Shown: one piece after another, positions 17,934-26,837 of the stretch | Numbering within the stretch: position 1 is the first letter of the stretch | Layout: the number at the start of each line of letters is the position of its first letter | DNA from: Sphingomonas sp. PP-CE-3G-477 | GTDB lineage: Bacteria; Pseudomonadota; Alphaproteobacteria; Sphingomonadales; Sphingomonadaceae | Direction: 5' to 3' | DNA length: 64,000 bases | Assembly (NCBI RefSeq): GCF_003050745.1 | Contig: NZ_QAOF01000012.1 | Span: forward strand, 1-64,000 | The notes under the pieces: model-generated | Told to the model about the DNA's origin: nothing | Databases searched by the model: none | The model's input: only the letters and a program-made list of their open reading frames with translations | Made by a program: the position numbers and the translations under genes

Positions 17934-18494
17934 GTGGCTCGTCGTAACCCCATTCCCGCGCGCTGGCTGATGACCGACGAGCGGATGGGCGATGCCCTGT
18001 GGCCCGCGCTAAGGCGATTGCCGCTGGGATCGGGCGTGGTGTTTCGCCATTATGCTACGTCTGCGCGGGAACGCCGTGCGCTGCTGCGGCGGATTATGCG
18101 CTTGGCCCAGGCGCGCAAGTTGGTCGTGGTGGTGGCCGGAGCCTCTACGATCGCGGCCGACGGCGTGCATGGTCGGGCACGGACTCGCGGGATCAGAACT
18201 TGGCCCGCGCATTCACGCGTCGAGGCCCTGGCCGGAACGCGCGCGGGAGCCGATGCTCTATTTGTGTCGCCGATCCACGTTACCCGGTCGCACCAAGGTA
18301 CGGCCAGCATAGGCCCGGCGCAGGCCGTACGAATCGGACGAGGGCTTGGGATACCGGTGATCGCGCTCGGCGGAATGACCGAGTCGCGCTGGCGGCGCAT
18401 CCAGCGGTTCGGCTTCGACGGCTGGGCCGCGATAGACGCCTGGATGCCTAAAATACGCCGTCATCCTGACGAAAGTCAGGATCCAGTCCCATGA
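17934..18494 (+). CDS. thiamine phosphate synthase/TenI-like protein with repeat-encoded C-terminus
   Basis: Short TIM-barrel protein related to ThiE/TenI, 186 aa from a GTG at 17934. Recognisable are the opening RWLMTDERM, GADALFVSPIHVTRSH and IPVIALGGMTESRWRRI, the last matching the phosphate-binding GGI loop of ThiE. The centre is shorter and more Arg-rich than in true ThiE, so catalytic activity is uncertain and a TenI-like role is possible. The final residues (RRHPDESQDPVP) and the stop codon are encoded by a family-A palindromic repeat that begins at 18460, so the ancestral C-terminus has been replaced or extended. Confidence 0.75.
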   Translation: MARRNPIPARWLMTDERMGDALWPALRRLPLGSGVVFRHYATSARERRALLRRIMRLAQARKLVVVVAGASTIAADGVHGRARTRGIRTWPAHSRVEALAGTRAGADALFVSPIHVTRSHQGTASIGPAQAVRIGRGLGIPVIALGGMTESRWRRIQRFGFDGWAAIDAWMPKIRRHPDESQDPVP

Positions 18495-18540
18495 GACGCA
18501 GCGATCAGTAACTCTGGGTCCTGACGTTCGTCAGGATGAC
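18460..18540. repeat. palindromic repeat, family A copy 2, overlapping a gene end
   Basis: Same arms as the copies at 5008 and 58989 (GTCATCCTGACGAAAGTCAG and its reverse complement). The left arm is translated as the tail of the thiamine phosphate synthase-like protein and the stop codon lies in the repeat centre at 18492-18494. Confidence 0.9.
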
Positions 18541-18574
18541 GGGAAGGAAAGCCGAGCATCGCTCCGCCTGACGC

Positions 18575-19333
18575 CTAGAAGCGGAAGGCGGTGCCCAGAT
18601 ACACGGCCTGGCTGTCGCGGCGGTCGTCATCGACCTTTACGAAGCGCTCGCGGTCCGACCGGTACCGCACGCCCGCGGTCACCGCGAGGCTACGCGTCAG
18701 AGCGTAAGACCCGCCAAGATCGACCGAATAGCTCGGCGCATCCTCGACGAGGCGTGGTGCGCTCGACAGCGGACGATCTGCCGCAGCCTTCACCGTCCCG
18801 CTGAACCGCTTGGCGCTGTAGCTCACCGCAAGGTCAGCCGCCTCACGCCCACCCGGCATTGCGCCGAGATCGAGCTTGTTCACGTCGCCCGAGATCGCGA
18901 ACCGCTTCCAGCCCACCGACATGCCGAGGTTGTAGGCGATTGGCGCAATACCGACGGTCGGCGTGGTCGAAGCGAGGCTGGCCGTGTTCGCAACACCGCG
19001 GTTGGTCTGCGCACGGACCGCGACGGTCACCGCACGGTTGTCCTGCCGCGTTTCGGCGGGCGTGAAGCGGAAGCTGCCAGCGTCGAAGCCACCGCGCGCG
19101 AACATCGCGGCAAGGCGGGGGTCGGCGGCGGCGGGAGTGAACGATCCGATACCGCGGACCGCAGCGGCGTTATGCTTGGCGATCCGGGCGGGCTGTTCGC
19201 TGGCGCCGAAGGCAGGCGCGACGATTGCGGCGGTGGCGACAAGCGCCCCGGCAACCACCCCAACTATTCCCCCACGCGTCATCACAACGAATCTGTCCTT
19301 CGAATCCCGTAATCGGATCCTGTTAAACCTCAT
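18575..19333 (-). CDS. exported hypothetical protein, possible small outer-membrane barrel
   Basis: Not recognised. The 252-aa product has a hydrophobic N-terminal segment (GVVAGALVATAAIVAPAFGA) ending in a signal-peptidase-like AFGA; a second Met (MTRGG, position 18) would give a more usual signal length. The mature part is rich in alternating hydrophobic residues and short strands (LGMSVGWKRFAISGDVNKLD, YALTRSLAVTAGVRYRSDRE) and ends in Phe (YLGTAFRF), the classic signature of an outer-membrane beta-barrel. About 8 strands would fit. It is transcribed convergently to the thiamine phosphate synthase-like gene. Confidence 0.65.
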   Translation of the reverse strand: MRFNRIRLRDSKDRFVVMTRGGIVGVVAGALVATAAIVAPAFGASEQPARIAKHNAAAVRGIGSFTPAAADPRLAAMFARGGFDAGSFRFTPAETRQDNRAVTVAVRAQTNRGVANTASLASTTPTVGIAPIAYNLGMSVGWKRFAISGDVNKLDLGAMPGGREAADLAVSYSAKRFSGTVKAAADRPLSSAPRLVEDAPSYSVDLGGSYALTRSLAVTAGVRYRSDRERFVKVDDDRRDSQAVYLGTAFRF

Positions 19334-19573
19334 CTAACATGAATTGATCCACAGCAAAGGCCGCAGAACCGCCCATTCCCACCCTTCGTCGCCGAATTGT
19401 CGGACAGTGTTGCAATCAGCACACAGATCGCCGCGATAGCGCTACCGAATCGATTGCTCTCACGGTCGGGCCAGCCCTCCGCGCATACGCTCGTCGCGCA
19501 CGCCGGCGTCTGCTTGCGGGCGCGCGGGCACGCCTGTAGAGCAAGGGCTGATTTTCTTGCCAGGATGATGCCC

Positions 19574-20005
19574 ATGTTCCGCCGCTCGCGTATCGCAGTC
19601 GTGCTGTTTGCCCTGCCTCTCGTCGCTTGCGGCGGCGGATCGGCGCGTCCCAAGGCGGATCTCGCCGCGTCGAAGATCACCACGATCGGTGTGAACAGCT
19701 ATCTGTGGCGCGCGAGCCTCGACACGCTGGGCTTCATGCCGCTGCTGCAGACCGACTCCAACGGCGGCGTGATCGTCACCGACTGGTACATCAATCCGCA
19801 GACCCCGACCGAGCGCATGAAGGTCACCGTGTCGATCCTCGACCAGGATCTGCGCGCCGATGCGCTGCGCGTCGCCGCCCTCCGCGAAGTCAACCGCAAC
19901 GGCCAGTGGGTCTCGTCGCCGGTGCAGGCCGCGACCACGCAGAAGCTTGAGGACATCATCCTGACCAAGGCCCGCGACCTGCGCCGCGCCTCGATCGCGG
20001 GCTGA
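19574..20005 (+). CDS. DUF3576 family lipoprotein
   Basis: Predicted lipoprotein: the signal sequence [14 protein letters not shown] contains a lipobox with the acceptor Cys at about residue 17. The mature part matches DUF3576: [38 protein letters not shown], and [14 protein letters not shown]. The third in-frame ATG (19574) is chosen because AGGATG lies 7 bp before it; ATGs at 19565 and 19568 are alternatives. It is 11 bp upstream of leuS, a conserved neighbourhood in alphaproteobacteria that continues with lptE and suggests an envelope-assembly link. Function unknown. Confidence 0.85.
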   Translation: MFRRSRIAVVLFALPLVACGGGSARPKADLAASKITTIGVNSYLWRASLDTLGFMPLLQTDSNGGVIVTDWYINPQTPTERMKVTVSILDQDLRADALRVAALREVNRNGQWVSSPVQAATTQKLEDIILTKARDLRRASIAG

Positions 20006-20016
20006 GGACTGATATA

Positions 20017-22698
20017 ATGGCGTCGCGTTTCAATGCGTTGAAGGCGGACGCGGCGTGGCAGAAGGTCTGGGACGAGCGCAAGACGTTCGCCGCCGACGAT
20101 CTGTCGACCAAGCCGCGTTCGTACGTGCTCGAGATGTTCCCCTATCCGTCGGGGCGCATCCACATGGGGCATGTCCGGAACTACACGATGGGCGACGTGC
20201 TCGCGCGGTTCCGTCGGATGAAGGGCATGGAAGTGCTCCATCCGATGGGCTGGGATGCGTTCGGCATGCCCGCGGAGAACGCGGCGATGGAAAAGGGCGT
20301 GCATCCGGGTACCTGGACGCGCGCCAATATCGCGACGATGAAGGCGCAGCTGAAGCGCCTCGGCTTCGCGCTCGACTGGACGCGCGAACTGGCGACGTGC
20401 GAGCCTGAATATTACGGCCACGAGCAGGCGCTGTTCCTCGACCTGTTCGCGGCGGGCCTTGTGTACCGCAAGGAATCGGCGGTGAACTGGGATCCGGTCG
20501 ACATGACCGTGCTCGCCAACGAGCAGGTGATCGACGGTCGCGGTTGGCGCTCCGGCGCGCTGGTCGAGCGCCGGAAACTGTCGCAGTGGTTCCTGAAGAT
20601 CACCGACTTCGCCGACGAGCTGGTCGACGGGTTGGGCGCGCTCGAGCATTGGCCCGACAAGGTCAAGCTGATGCAGGAGAACTGGATCGGCCGCAGCCAG
20701 GGCCTGCAGTTCAAGTTCGACCTCACTGCTCCCCTCCCGCTCGCGGGAGGGGTCGGGGGAGGGCCTGACACGAACGCGGCGGCAGCGTCCGAGGATGCCT
20801 CCCCTCCCCTAACCCCTCCCGCAAGCGGAAGGGGAATAGATAGCGTCGAGGTCTTTACCACCCGCCCCGACACGATGTTCGGCTCCAGCTTCGTCGCCGT
20901 CGCCGCCGATCACCCGATCGCGCGCGCGATCGCCAATACGAACCCCTACGCCGCGGCCTTCATCGAACTGTGCAAGCGTGGCGGCACCACTGCGGCCGAG
21001 CTCGATACGCAGGAAAAGCTCGGCTTCGACACCGGCCTCCGCGCGGTGCATCCGCTCGACAAGAAATGGCACCTCCCCGTCTACATCGCGAACTTCGTGC
21101 TGATGGAATACGGCACCGGCGCTGTGTTCGGCGTGCCCGCGCACGACCAGCGCGATCTCGATTTCGCGCGCAAATACGATCTGCCCGTCAAGCGCGTCGT
21201 CAGCGAAGGCGATGACGAAGCCCCCGTGTTCGCCGGCGACACCGCCTGGACCGGCGCGGGCACCATCGTGAACTCGCACTTCCTCAATGGCATGGACATC
21301 GAGGACGCCAAGCGCGTCGTGATCGAGCGCGCCGAGGGCGAAGGCTGGGGCAAGGGCACGACCGTGTTCCGCCTGCGCGACTGGGGCGTCAGCCGCCAGC
21401 GTTACTGGGGCACGCCGATCCCGATCATCCACTGCGACGCGTGCGGCGCGGTGCCGGTGCCCAAGGACCAGTTGCCGATCGTCCTGCCTGAGGACGTTAG
21501 CTTTGACGTCCCAGGCAACCCGCTCGATCGTCATCCGACCTGGAAGCACGTCCCCTGCCCGTCTTGCGCAGGCCCTGCCCGCCGCGAGACCGATACGCTC
21601 GACACGTTCGTCGATTCGTCGTGGTATTTCATCCGCTTCGCCAGCCAGCCGGACGCTAAACCGTTCGACCGGTCGGGCGCGGAGAAGTGGCTGCCGGTCA
21701 ATCAGTATATCGGCGGCGTAGAGCATGCGATCCTGCACCTGCTTTATGCCCGCTTCTGGACGCGCGCGCTGAAGCATATCGGCATGCTCGACATCGCCGA
21801 GCCATTCGCCGGGCTGTTCACGCAAGGGATGGTCACGCACGAGACGTATAGCCGAGGCGACGCCGGCGACGCGCAGCCGGAGGCCGACACCGACGACGAC
21901 GATTCGAGCGACGCGCCGGTGAAGACGAAGTGGCTGTCTCCCGACGAGGTCCGCAAGACCGATGCAGGGTATATCGAGATCGCGACCGGCGGCCCCGTGA
22001 CGGTCGGTCGCGTCACGAAGATGTCGAAGTCGAAGAAGAACACCGTCGATCCCGAGCCGATCGTCGATCAGTACGGCGCAGACGCGGTGCGCTGGTTCGT
22101 GCTCTCCGACTCGCCCCCCGAGCGCGATCTCCCCTGGAGCGAGTCCGGCATCGAAGGCGCGTGGCGGTTCGTCCAGCGTCTCTGGCGCCTGATCGAGTCC
22201 GACGACGCCGCCAAGGCCGAGGGCGACGACATCGCCTTACGCAAACTCTGCCACCGCACGACGGTAGGTATCGAGAGCGATATCAACGCCTTGCAGTTCA
22301 ACAAGGCCGTTGCACGCCTCTACTCGCTGTGCAGCGCGATCGAGAAGGCAGCGCCCTCCGCAGACCGCGAACAGGCGATCCACACGTTGCTGCTGCTCGT
22401 CAGCCCGATGGTCCCGCACGTCGCCGAGGAAGCATGGGCGACCGCTGGCAATGACGGCCTGATCGCCGACGCCGCGTGGCCGATCGTCGACCCGGCGATG
22501 CTGGTCGACGACGAGGTCACGATCGCGGTGCAGGTCAACGGCAAGCTGCGCGACACGCTCGTCTTCCCGAAGGGCGCACCGAAGGACGAGGTCGAAGCCG
22601 CCGCGCTCGCCTCCGAAAAGATCGTCCGCCTGCTCGAGGGCAAGCTGCCCCGGAAAGTGATCGTCGTGCCCGACCGTCTCGTGAACATCGTCGTATGA
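20017..22698 (+). CDS. leuS: leucyl-tRNA synthetase with in-frame repeat insertion
   Basis: Class I aminoacyl-tRNA synthetase charging tRNA-Leu. The HIGH motif is [12 protein letters not shown] at about residue 46 and the KMSKS loop is [15 protein letters not shown] at about 667; the editing-domain motif FTTRPDT is at about 281. At 893 aa it is longer than usual because of two inserts. Residues about 237-274 ([11 protein letters not shown] to TPPASGRGI) are encoded by a palindromic repeat and sit at the entry to the CP1 editing domain. A second, acidic insert (about 612-635, Asp/Glu-rich) lies before the KMSKS region. It is the head of a leuS-lptE-holA operon with 4-bp overlaps. Confidence 0.95.
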   Translation: MASRFNALKADAAWQKVWDERKTFAADDLSTKPRSYVLEMFPYPSGRIHMGHVRNYTMGDVLARFRRMKGMEVLHPMGWDAFGMPAENAAMEKGVHPGTWTRANIATMKAQLKRLGFALDWTRELATCEPEYYGHEQALFLDLFAAGLVYRKESAVNWDPVDMTVLANEQVIDGRGWRSGALVERRKLSQWFLKITDFADELVDGLGALEHWPDKVKLMQENWIGRSQGLQFKFDLTAPLPLAGGVGGGPDTNAAAASEDASPPLTPPASGRGIDSVEVFTTRPDTMFGSSFVAVAADHPIARAIANTNPYAAAFIELCKRGGTTAAELDTQEKLGFDTGLRAVHPLDKKWHLPVYIANFVLMEYGTGAVFGVPAHDQRDLDFARKYDLPVKRVVSEGDDEAPVFAGDTAWTGAGTIVNSHFLNGMDIEDAKRVVIERAEGEGWGKGTTVFRLRDWGVSRQRYWGTPIPIIHCDACGAVPVPKDQLPIVLPEDVSFDVPGNPLDRHPTWKHVPCPSCAGPARRETDTLDTFVDSSWYFIRFASQPDAKPFDRSGAEKWLPVNQYIGGVEHAILHLLYARFWTRALKHIGMLDIAEPFAGLFTQGMVTHETYSRGDAGDAQPEADTDDDDSSDAPVKTKWLSPDEVRKTDAGYIEIATGGPVTVGRVTKMSKSKKNTVDPEPIVDQYGADAVRWFVLSDSPPERDLPWSESGIEGAWRFVQRLWRLIESDDAAKAEGDDIALRKLCHRTTVGIESDINALQFNKAVARLYSLCSAIEKAAPSADREQAIHTLLLLVSPMVPHVAEEAWATAGNDGLIADAAWPIVDPAMLVDDEVTIAVQVNGKLRDTLVFPKGAPKDEVEAAALASEKIVRLLEGKLPRKVIVVPDRLVNIVV
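20728..20838. repeat. palindromic repeat inserted in frame within leuS
   Basis: Inverted repeat with arms of about 35 bp: left CCCTCCCGCTCGCGGGAGGG then GTCGGGGGAGGG, right CCTCCCCTCCCCTAACCC then CTCCCGCAAGCGG. A variable centre of about 34 bp separates them. The element reads without a stop codon in the leuS frame, encoding Pro/Gly/Ala/Ser-rich residues. No second copy of this type was seen in the window. Confidence 0.85.
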
Positions 22699-23225
22699 AG
22701 CGCCTAGCGATCCTCGGCGCGCTCGCGCTGGCCCCCGCACTATCCGGCTGCGGCCTGCATCCGCTCTATGCAGGCGGCAGCAGCGGTCCGGTCGCGGGTG
22801 CGCTCGGTCAGGTCGAGATCGCACCGATCGCGGGGAAGAACGGCTGGCTGATGGCCACCGCGCTGCGCGATCGCCTGCCCTCGAACGGCGCACCGGCGCT
22901 CTACCGGATCGACATCCGTCTCGACGACACGATCAGCGGCCTCGGCGTCCGCACCGACGACAGCGTCTCGCGCGAACGCCGCACGTTGCGCGCGCGTTAT
23001 CAACTCGTGCGGATCGGCGACAATTCGGTGCTGCTCGACGCGACCGCCGGCTCCGACGCCGGCATCGACGTCGTCCGCTCCGAATATGCGACGATCGCGG
23101 CGGAGAACACCGCGCTCGAACGCCTGTCGCAGATCGTCGCCGACCAGATCGTCGCGCGCGTTGCGCTGTATGCACGCAACACGCCTACGGTCGCCGCGGC
23201 GCAGGCCACTTCGCCCGCCAAGTGA
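22695..23225 (+). CDS. lptE: LPS-assembly lipoprotein LptE
   Basis: Outer-membrane lipoprotein plug of the LptD channel that inserts lipopolysaccharide. A short signal sequence leads to a lipobox [10 protein letters not shown] with the acceptor Cys at about residue 19; GCGxxPLY is characteristic of LptE. The mature part has LptE-like segments ([36 protein letters not shown]). The ATG overlaps the leuS stop by 4 bp, and its own stop overlaps holA, the standard alphaproteobacterial order leuS-lptE-holA. Confidence 0.88.
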   Translation: MKRLAILGALALAPALSGCGLHPLYAGGSSGPVAGALGQVEIAPIAGKNGWLMATALRDRLPSNGAPALYRIDIRLDDTISGLGVRTDDSVSRERRTLRARYQLVRIGDNSVLLDATAGSDAGIDVVRSEYATIAAENTALERLSQIVADQIVARVALYARNTPTVAAAQATSPAK

Positions 23226-24241
23226 AGGCCAGCGCCGGCCAGATCCGCGGTGCGCTGGCCAAGCCGGGCGGCGACATCCGCCTGTACCTGCTCCACGGCC
23301 CCGACGAGGCCGGCGCAAGCGACCTTGCCCGCGTACTGGCCAAGGCGATGGGCGCGGATGCCGAACGCGTCGATCTCGACGGGTCGACGCTCAAGAGCGA
23401 CCCCGGCCGGCTGACCGACGAAGCCGCGTCGCTATCCTTGTTCGCCGGGGCCCGGTTCGTCCGCGTCGCGTCGGCCGGCGAGGAAAGCCTCGAAGCGTTC
23501 ACCAACCTGCTCGCGGCTGAACGCGTCGGCAACCCGGTCGTCGCGATCGCCCCGACCGTCAAATCGACCGCCAAGATCGTCAAGCTCGCGATCGACTCCC
23601 CGCGCGCGATGGCGTTCGCCTGCTACGCCCCGACCGCGCAGGACGCCGAACGCCTCGCCACGACGATCGCCAACGAGAACGGCCTTCGACCCGCCCCCGG
23701 CGTCGCCCGCCGCCTGGTCGATACGACCGGAGGCGATCGCGCCGTCATCTCTCGCGAGATAGAGAAGCTCGCGCTATACCTCGACGCCGCGCCCGATCGG
23801 CCGGCGGACCTTGATCATCACGCGCTCGATGCAGTCGGTGCAGACCTCGGCGATGCGGAGATGAGCCGTGCGATCGATGCCGTCATCGAAGGCCGGGTCG
23901 ACGATCTCGGCGCCGAACTCGCCGTGCTCGAAGAAGCCGGCACGTCGCCGATCCCGTGGCTCCGCCAACTCGTCCGCCGCCTGATCGCGCTCGCCGACAT
24001 GCGCGGCGAAATCGACCGCGGCGAAGCGGTCGACGCTGTGATGAAACGCCATCGCGTGTTCTTCAAGGAAGAGGCCAGCACGGCTAGGTCGTTACGCCGC
24101 TGGTCGCCGGTAATGCTCGCCACCGCGATCCAGCGCGTCCGAACCGCCGAGCGGGCGATCATGGCGTCGGGGAATGCTGGCGGTGTGGTGGCGGAGGCAG
24201 CAGTGGTGGCGCTATCCCAAGCGATCGCCCGGCGGAACTAA
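23222..24241 (+). CDS. holA: DNA polymerase III delta subunit
   Basis: Clamp-loader subunit that opens the beta clamp. The 339-aa product starts at a GTG overlapping the lptE stop. It has the HolA order: an N-terminal AAA-like domain (DIRLYLLHGPDEAGASDLA, FAGARFVRV), the middle LVDTTGGDRAVISREIEKLALY, and the C-terminal collar (PIPWLRQLVRRLIALADMR, WSPVMLATAIQRVRTAERAI). As usual for delta, there is no functional P-loop. Confidence 0.92.
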   Translation: MKASAGQIRGALAKPGGDIRLYLLHGPDEAGASDLARVLAKAMGADAERVDLDGSTLKSDPGRLTDEAASLSLFAGARFVRVASAGEESLEAFTNLLAAERVGNPVVAIAPTVKSTAKIVKLAIDSPRAMAFACYAPTAQDAERLATTIANENGLRPAPGVARRLVDTTGGDRAVISREIEKLALYLDAAPDRPADLDHHALDAVGADLGDAEMSRAIDAVIEGRVDDLGAELAVLEEAGTSPIPWLRQLVRRLIALADMRGEIDRGEAVDAVMKRHRVFFKEEASTARSLRRWSPVMLATAIQRVRTAERAIMASGNAGGVVAEAAVVALSQAIARRN

Positions 24242-24301
24242 CGCGCACCCGCGTCTGCGTCTGCGTCTGCATCCGCTTCCCTCTTCCCGACCTCCCACCT
24301 T
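24242..24301. repeat. short hexamer-like tandem repeat after holA
   Basis: Directly after the holA stop a GCGTCT/GCATCC-type hexamer is repeated about four times (24251-24277). It is non-coding and may be a slippage tract; no function can be assigned. Confidence 0.5.
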
Positions 24302-24396
24302 CCGTCATCCCGGCGCACGCCGGGACCCATGGACGCGGGACATTGGCTCATGAAGCGCACCGCAACCGTGGGTCCCGGCTTCCGCCGGGATGACGG
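24302..24396. repeat. palindromic repeat, family D
   Basis: Inverted repeat with outer arms CCGTCATCCCGGCG and CGCCGGGATGACGG and inner arms CCGGGACCCA/TGGGTCCCGG around a centre of about 40 bp. It lies between the convergent ends of holA and parB. Confidence 0.85.
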
Positions 24397-24438
24397 AGAT
24401 TGTGGTCCATCCTCCACCCTTCACGCCCTCCTATCCCC

Positions 24439-24507
24439 CGTTCGTCCTGAGCGAAGTCGAAGGATGGTCCGGGAGGCAGGTGCTTCGACTTCGCTCAGCA
24501 CGAACGG
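24439..24507. repeat. palindromic repeat, family E
   Basis: Inverted repeat with arms CGTTCGTCCTGAGCGAAGTC and GACTTCGCTCAGCACGAACG and a centre of about 30 bp. It is the second, unrelated palindrome in the same 300-bp holA/parB gap. A terminator role at this convergent junction is plausible but there is no T-run. Confidence 0.85.
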
Positions 24508-24541
24508 GCGGGGTGCGATTGGCTCAGCGTGAGCCTGCGCC

Positions 24542-25441
24542 CTAGATCGCCCCACCCGTCAACCGCTGACAAACCATATCGAGCTGGTCCAACGTCGAGT
24601 AATTCAACGTCAGCGTTCCCCCAGTCTCGGAATGCGCCACCTTCACCTGCAACCCCAACAAGTCCGCCAACTGCCGCTCCAACGCCGCAATATCCGCATC
24701 CGGCACCCGAGGCTCGGACGCCCCACCGCCGCCACGGCTCCGCCCAGGCTTCGCATCGCGCGCCAGCTTCTCGGTCTCGCGCACCGACAGCCCCCGCGCC
24801 ACGACCTGGTCCGCCAGCGATTCCACGTCGGGTGACCCGAGCAAAGCCCGAGCATGCCCCATCGACAGCGATCCATCGACCACCTGCGACTGCACCTGCG
24901 CCGGCAGCTCCAGCAGCCGCAGCAGGTTCGCGACATGACTGCGCGACTTGTGGACGATCTTGGCGAGCACCTCCTGCGTATGCCCATACTCGCCCGCCAG
25001 CCGCTGATACGCCTGAGCCTCTTCGATCGCGTTGAGATCCTCGCGTTGGATATTCTCGATCAGCGCAATCTCGAGCGTCTCGGCATCGTCGAAGTCGCGG
25101 ACGACGACCGGCACCTCGTGCAGCCGCGCACGCTGCGCCGCCCGCCAGCGCCGCTCACCCGCGACGATCTGGAAGTCATGCCCATGCGGCCGGACGACGA
25201 TCGGCTGGATCAACCCGCGCGATGCGATCGACGCGGCCAGCTCGTCGAGCATCGCCTCGTCGAAATGCCGCCTCGGCTGATCGGGATGCGGCGACAGCGA
25301 ACTGACCGGCAGCATCCTCACACCCGACGACTGCGGGGCCGACGCGCCATCGGCGGACACCGGCGTCTCGCGCGCCATCTCGCCGAGCAGCGCGTTGAGG
25401 CCCCTGCCCAGCCCCGGCCGGCCGCGCTTGTTCTCGCTCAT
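24542..25441 (-). CDS. parB: chromosome partitioning protein ParB
   Basis: Centromere-binding CTP-dependent clamp. It opens with a Lys/Arg-rich ParA-contacting segment (GRGLNALLGEM), followed by the ParB/Spo0J core: LSPHPDQPRRHFDEAMLDEL, the CTP-binding GERRWRAAQRA and ENIQREDLN. The helix-turn-helix (QEVLAKIVHKSRSHVANLLR) recognises parS, and the C-terminal dimer region ends at residue 299. The parA stop overlaps its start by 4 bp. Three parS-like sites occur in the window, all within 14 kb. Confidence 0.96.
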   Translation of the reverse strand: MSENKRGRPGLGRGLNALLGEMARETPVSADGASAPQSSGVRMLPVSSLSPHPDQPRRHFDEAMLDELAASIASRGLIQPIVVRPHGHDFQIVAGERRWRAAQRARLHEVPVVVRDFDDAETLEIALIENIQREDLNAIEEAQAYQRLAGEYGHTQEVLAKIVHKSRSHVANLLRLLELPAQVQSQVVDGSLSMGHARALLGSPDVESLADQVVARGLSVRETEKLARDAKPGRSRGGGGASEPRVPDADIAALERQLADLLGLQVKVAHSETGGTLTLNYSTLDQLDMVCQRLTGGAI

Positions 25442-26220
25442 GCCGCAGCCTGCGCGGTAGCGGGGAGCCGGCCGATCAACTCACGCGCGAGTGCGATATA
25501 CGCCTGCGACCCCGAACACCGGTGATCGTAGATCAGCGCGGGCAACCCGTGGCTTGGCGCCTCCGACAGCCGCACGTTGCGCGGGATCACCGTCTCGAAC
25601 ACGACCTTGCCGAGCACCGCGCGGACATCCGCCGAAACCTGGTCGGTCAGCCGATTTCGCCGATCGAACATCGTCAGCGCGACACCGAGGATCGACAACC
25701 CAGGATTGAACCGCTGGCGGATGCGCTCGACCGTACTCAACAACTGCGACAACCCCTCGAGCGCGAAAAATTCGCATTGCAGCGGCACCAGCAGCGAGTC
25801 CGCCGCGACCATCGCGTTGATCGTCAGCAGCCCGAGCGATGGCGGGCAATCGATCAGCGCGATATCCCACGGCCCCTGCGCCGCCTTCACGGCGCGATCG
25901 AGCCGGTGCGTGCGCGCATCGAAATCGACCAGCTCGATCTCCGCGCCCGACAGGTCGACCGTAGCCGGCACGATATCGAGCCGCGGCACGCGCGTATGCA
26001 CCACCGCTTCCTCGATCGACGTCTCGCCGACCAGCACGTCGTAGCTCGACCGCTCGCGCTGTGAATGGCCGATGCCGAGTCCGGTCGACGCATTGCCCTG
26101 TGGATCGAGATCGACCAGCAGCACGCGCATGCCCGTTGCCGCGAGCGCGGTCGCGAGGTTGATGGCGCTGGTGGTCTTGCCCACCCCACCCTTTTGATTG
26201 GCGACCGCGATGGTGATCAT
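25438..26220 (-). CDS. parA: chromosome partitioning ATPase ParA
   Basis: Deviant-Walker ATPase that positions origins with ParB. The P-loop is ANQKGGVGKTTSAINLATAL, the A' motif is VLLVDLDPQGNASTGLG, and the B-site motif is IALIDCPPSLGLLTINAM. The start at 26220 (MITIAVANQ) is chosen since the fold begins there; the longer frame upstream runs into rsmG. Length 260 aa is standard. It overlaps both neighbours by 4 bp, giving a tightly coupled rsmG-parA-parB transcript. Confidence 0.96.
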   Translation of the reverse strand: MITIAVANQKGGVGKTTSAINLATALAATGMRVLLVDLDPQGNASTGLGIGHSQRERSSYDVLVGETSIEEAVVHTRVPRLDIVPATVDLSGAEIELVDFDARTHRLDRAVKAAQGPWDIALIDCPPSLGLLTINAMVAADSLLVPLQCEFFALEGLSQLLSTVERIRQRFNPGLSILGVALTMFDRRNRLTDQVSADVRAVLGKVVFETVIPRNVRLSEAPSHGLPALIYDHRCSGSQAYIALARELIGRLPATAQAAA

Positions 26221-26837
26221 CGCGCGCTTACCCGATCCAGAACCACGATCGACGACTCCGGGTTCGTGACGCTTTGTTCCACGTGGAACATAAACCGCCA
26301 ATGCTGCTTGAGCGCGGCCAGCTCCTCCTCGTCAAAACGCCCCCGAGGAAGCAACCACCGCGTCTCCGTTGTGGCGCAGTGCGCCGCACCACGCAAAAGG
26401 TTTTGCAATGACGCGACCGCGCGGGCGGAAATGATCGATGCGTCGGCCGTGGCATTCTCCACCTTCGAGGCGTGAACGCGGACCTGTTCGCCGAGCCCAA
26501 GTCGAGCGACACACAATTGGAGGAAGTCCGCACGACGACGCCGAGGCTCGACCAGATCGACCGGCCCCTCGCGAACCAGCGCGACGACCATGCCGGGAAA
26601 CCCCCCGCCAGTGCCGATATCGAGCCAGCGCTTCGACGAGGTATCCGCCCCTGCGAGAGCGACAAGCTGAAGCGAATCGACCACATGCCGATCCCAGATC
26701 GTCGGGATCGTCGACGGTGCGATCAGATTCTGGTGCGGCGCTTCCTCGACGACCATCGCCACGAATGCGGTCAACCGCTCGGTAGCCTCCGCCCCGAACC
26801 GTTCGGTGGTCCAGCTCTGTGCGTCGTCTTCGGTCAT
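26217..26837 (-). CDS. rsmG: 16S rRNA (guanine527-N7)-methyltransferase
   Basis: SAM-dependent enzyme that makes m7G527 in 16S rRNA (formerly GidB). Motifs include [12 protein letters not shown], the SAM-binding [17 protein letters not shown], and [13 protein letters not shown]. Length 206 aa fits. The gene carries a parS site at 26275-26290 within its coding sequence near the 3' end (encoding MFHVEQ), so the protein sequence there is constrained by partition as well as by function. 4-bp overlaps with mnmG and parA. Confidence 0.95.
   Translation of the reverse strand: MTEDDAQSWTTERFGAEATERLTAFVAMVVEEAPHQNLIAPSTIPTIWDRHVVDSLQLVALAGADTSSKRWLDIGTGGGFPGMVVALVREGPVDLVEPRRRRADFLQLCVARLGLGEQVRVHASKVENATADASIISARAVASLQNLLRGAAHCATTETRWLLPRGRFDEEELAALKQHWRFMFHVEQSVTNPESSIVVLDRVSAR
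26275..26290. promoter_or_regulatory. parS site 1, inside rsmG
   Basis: Perfect 16-bp palindrome TGTTCCACGTGGAACA, differing from the common parS consensus TGTTTCACGTGAAACA only by one symmetric pair. Located in the coding sequence of rsmG, directly upstream of parA. Confidence 0.9.
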
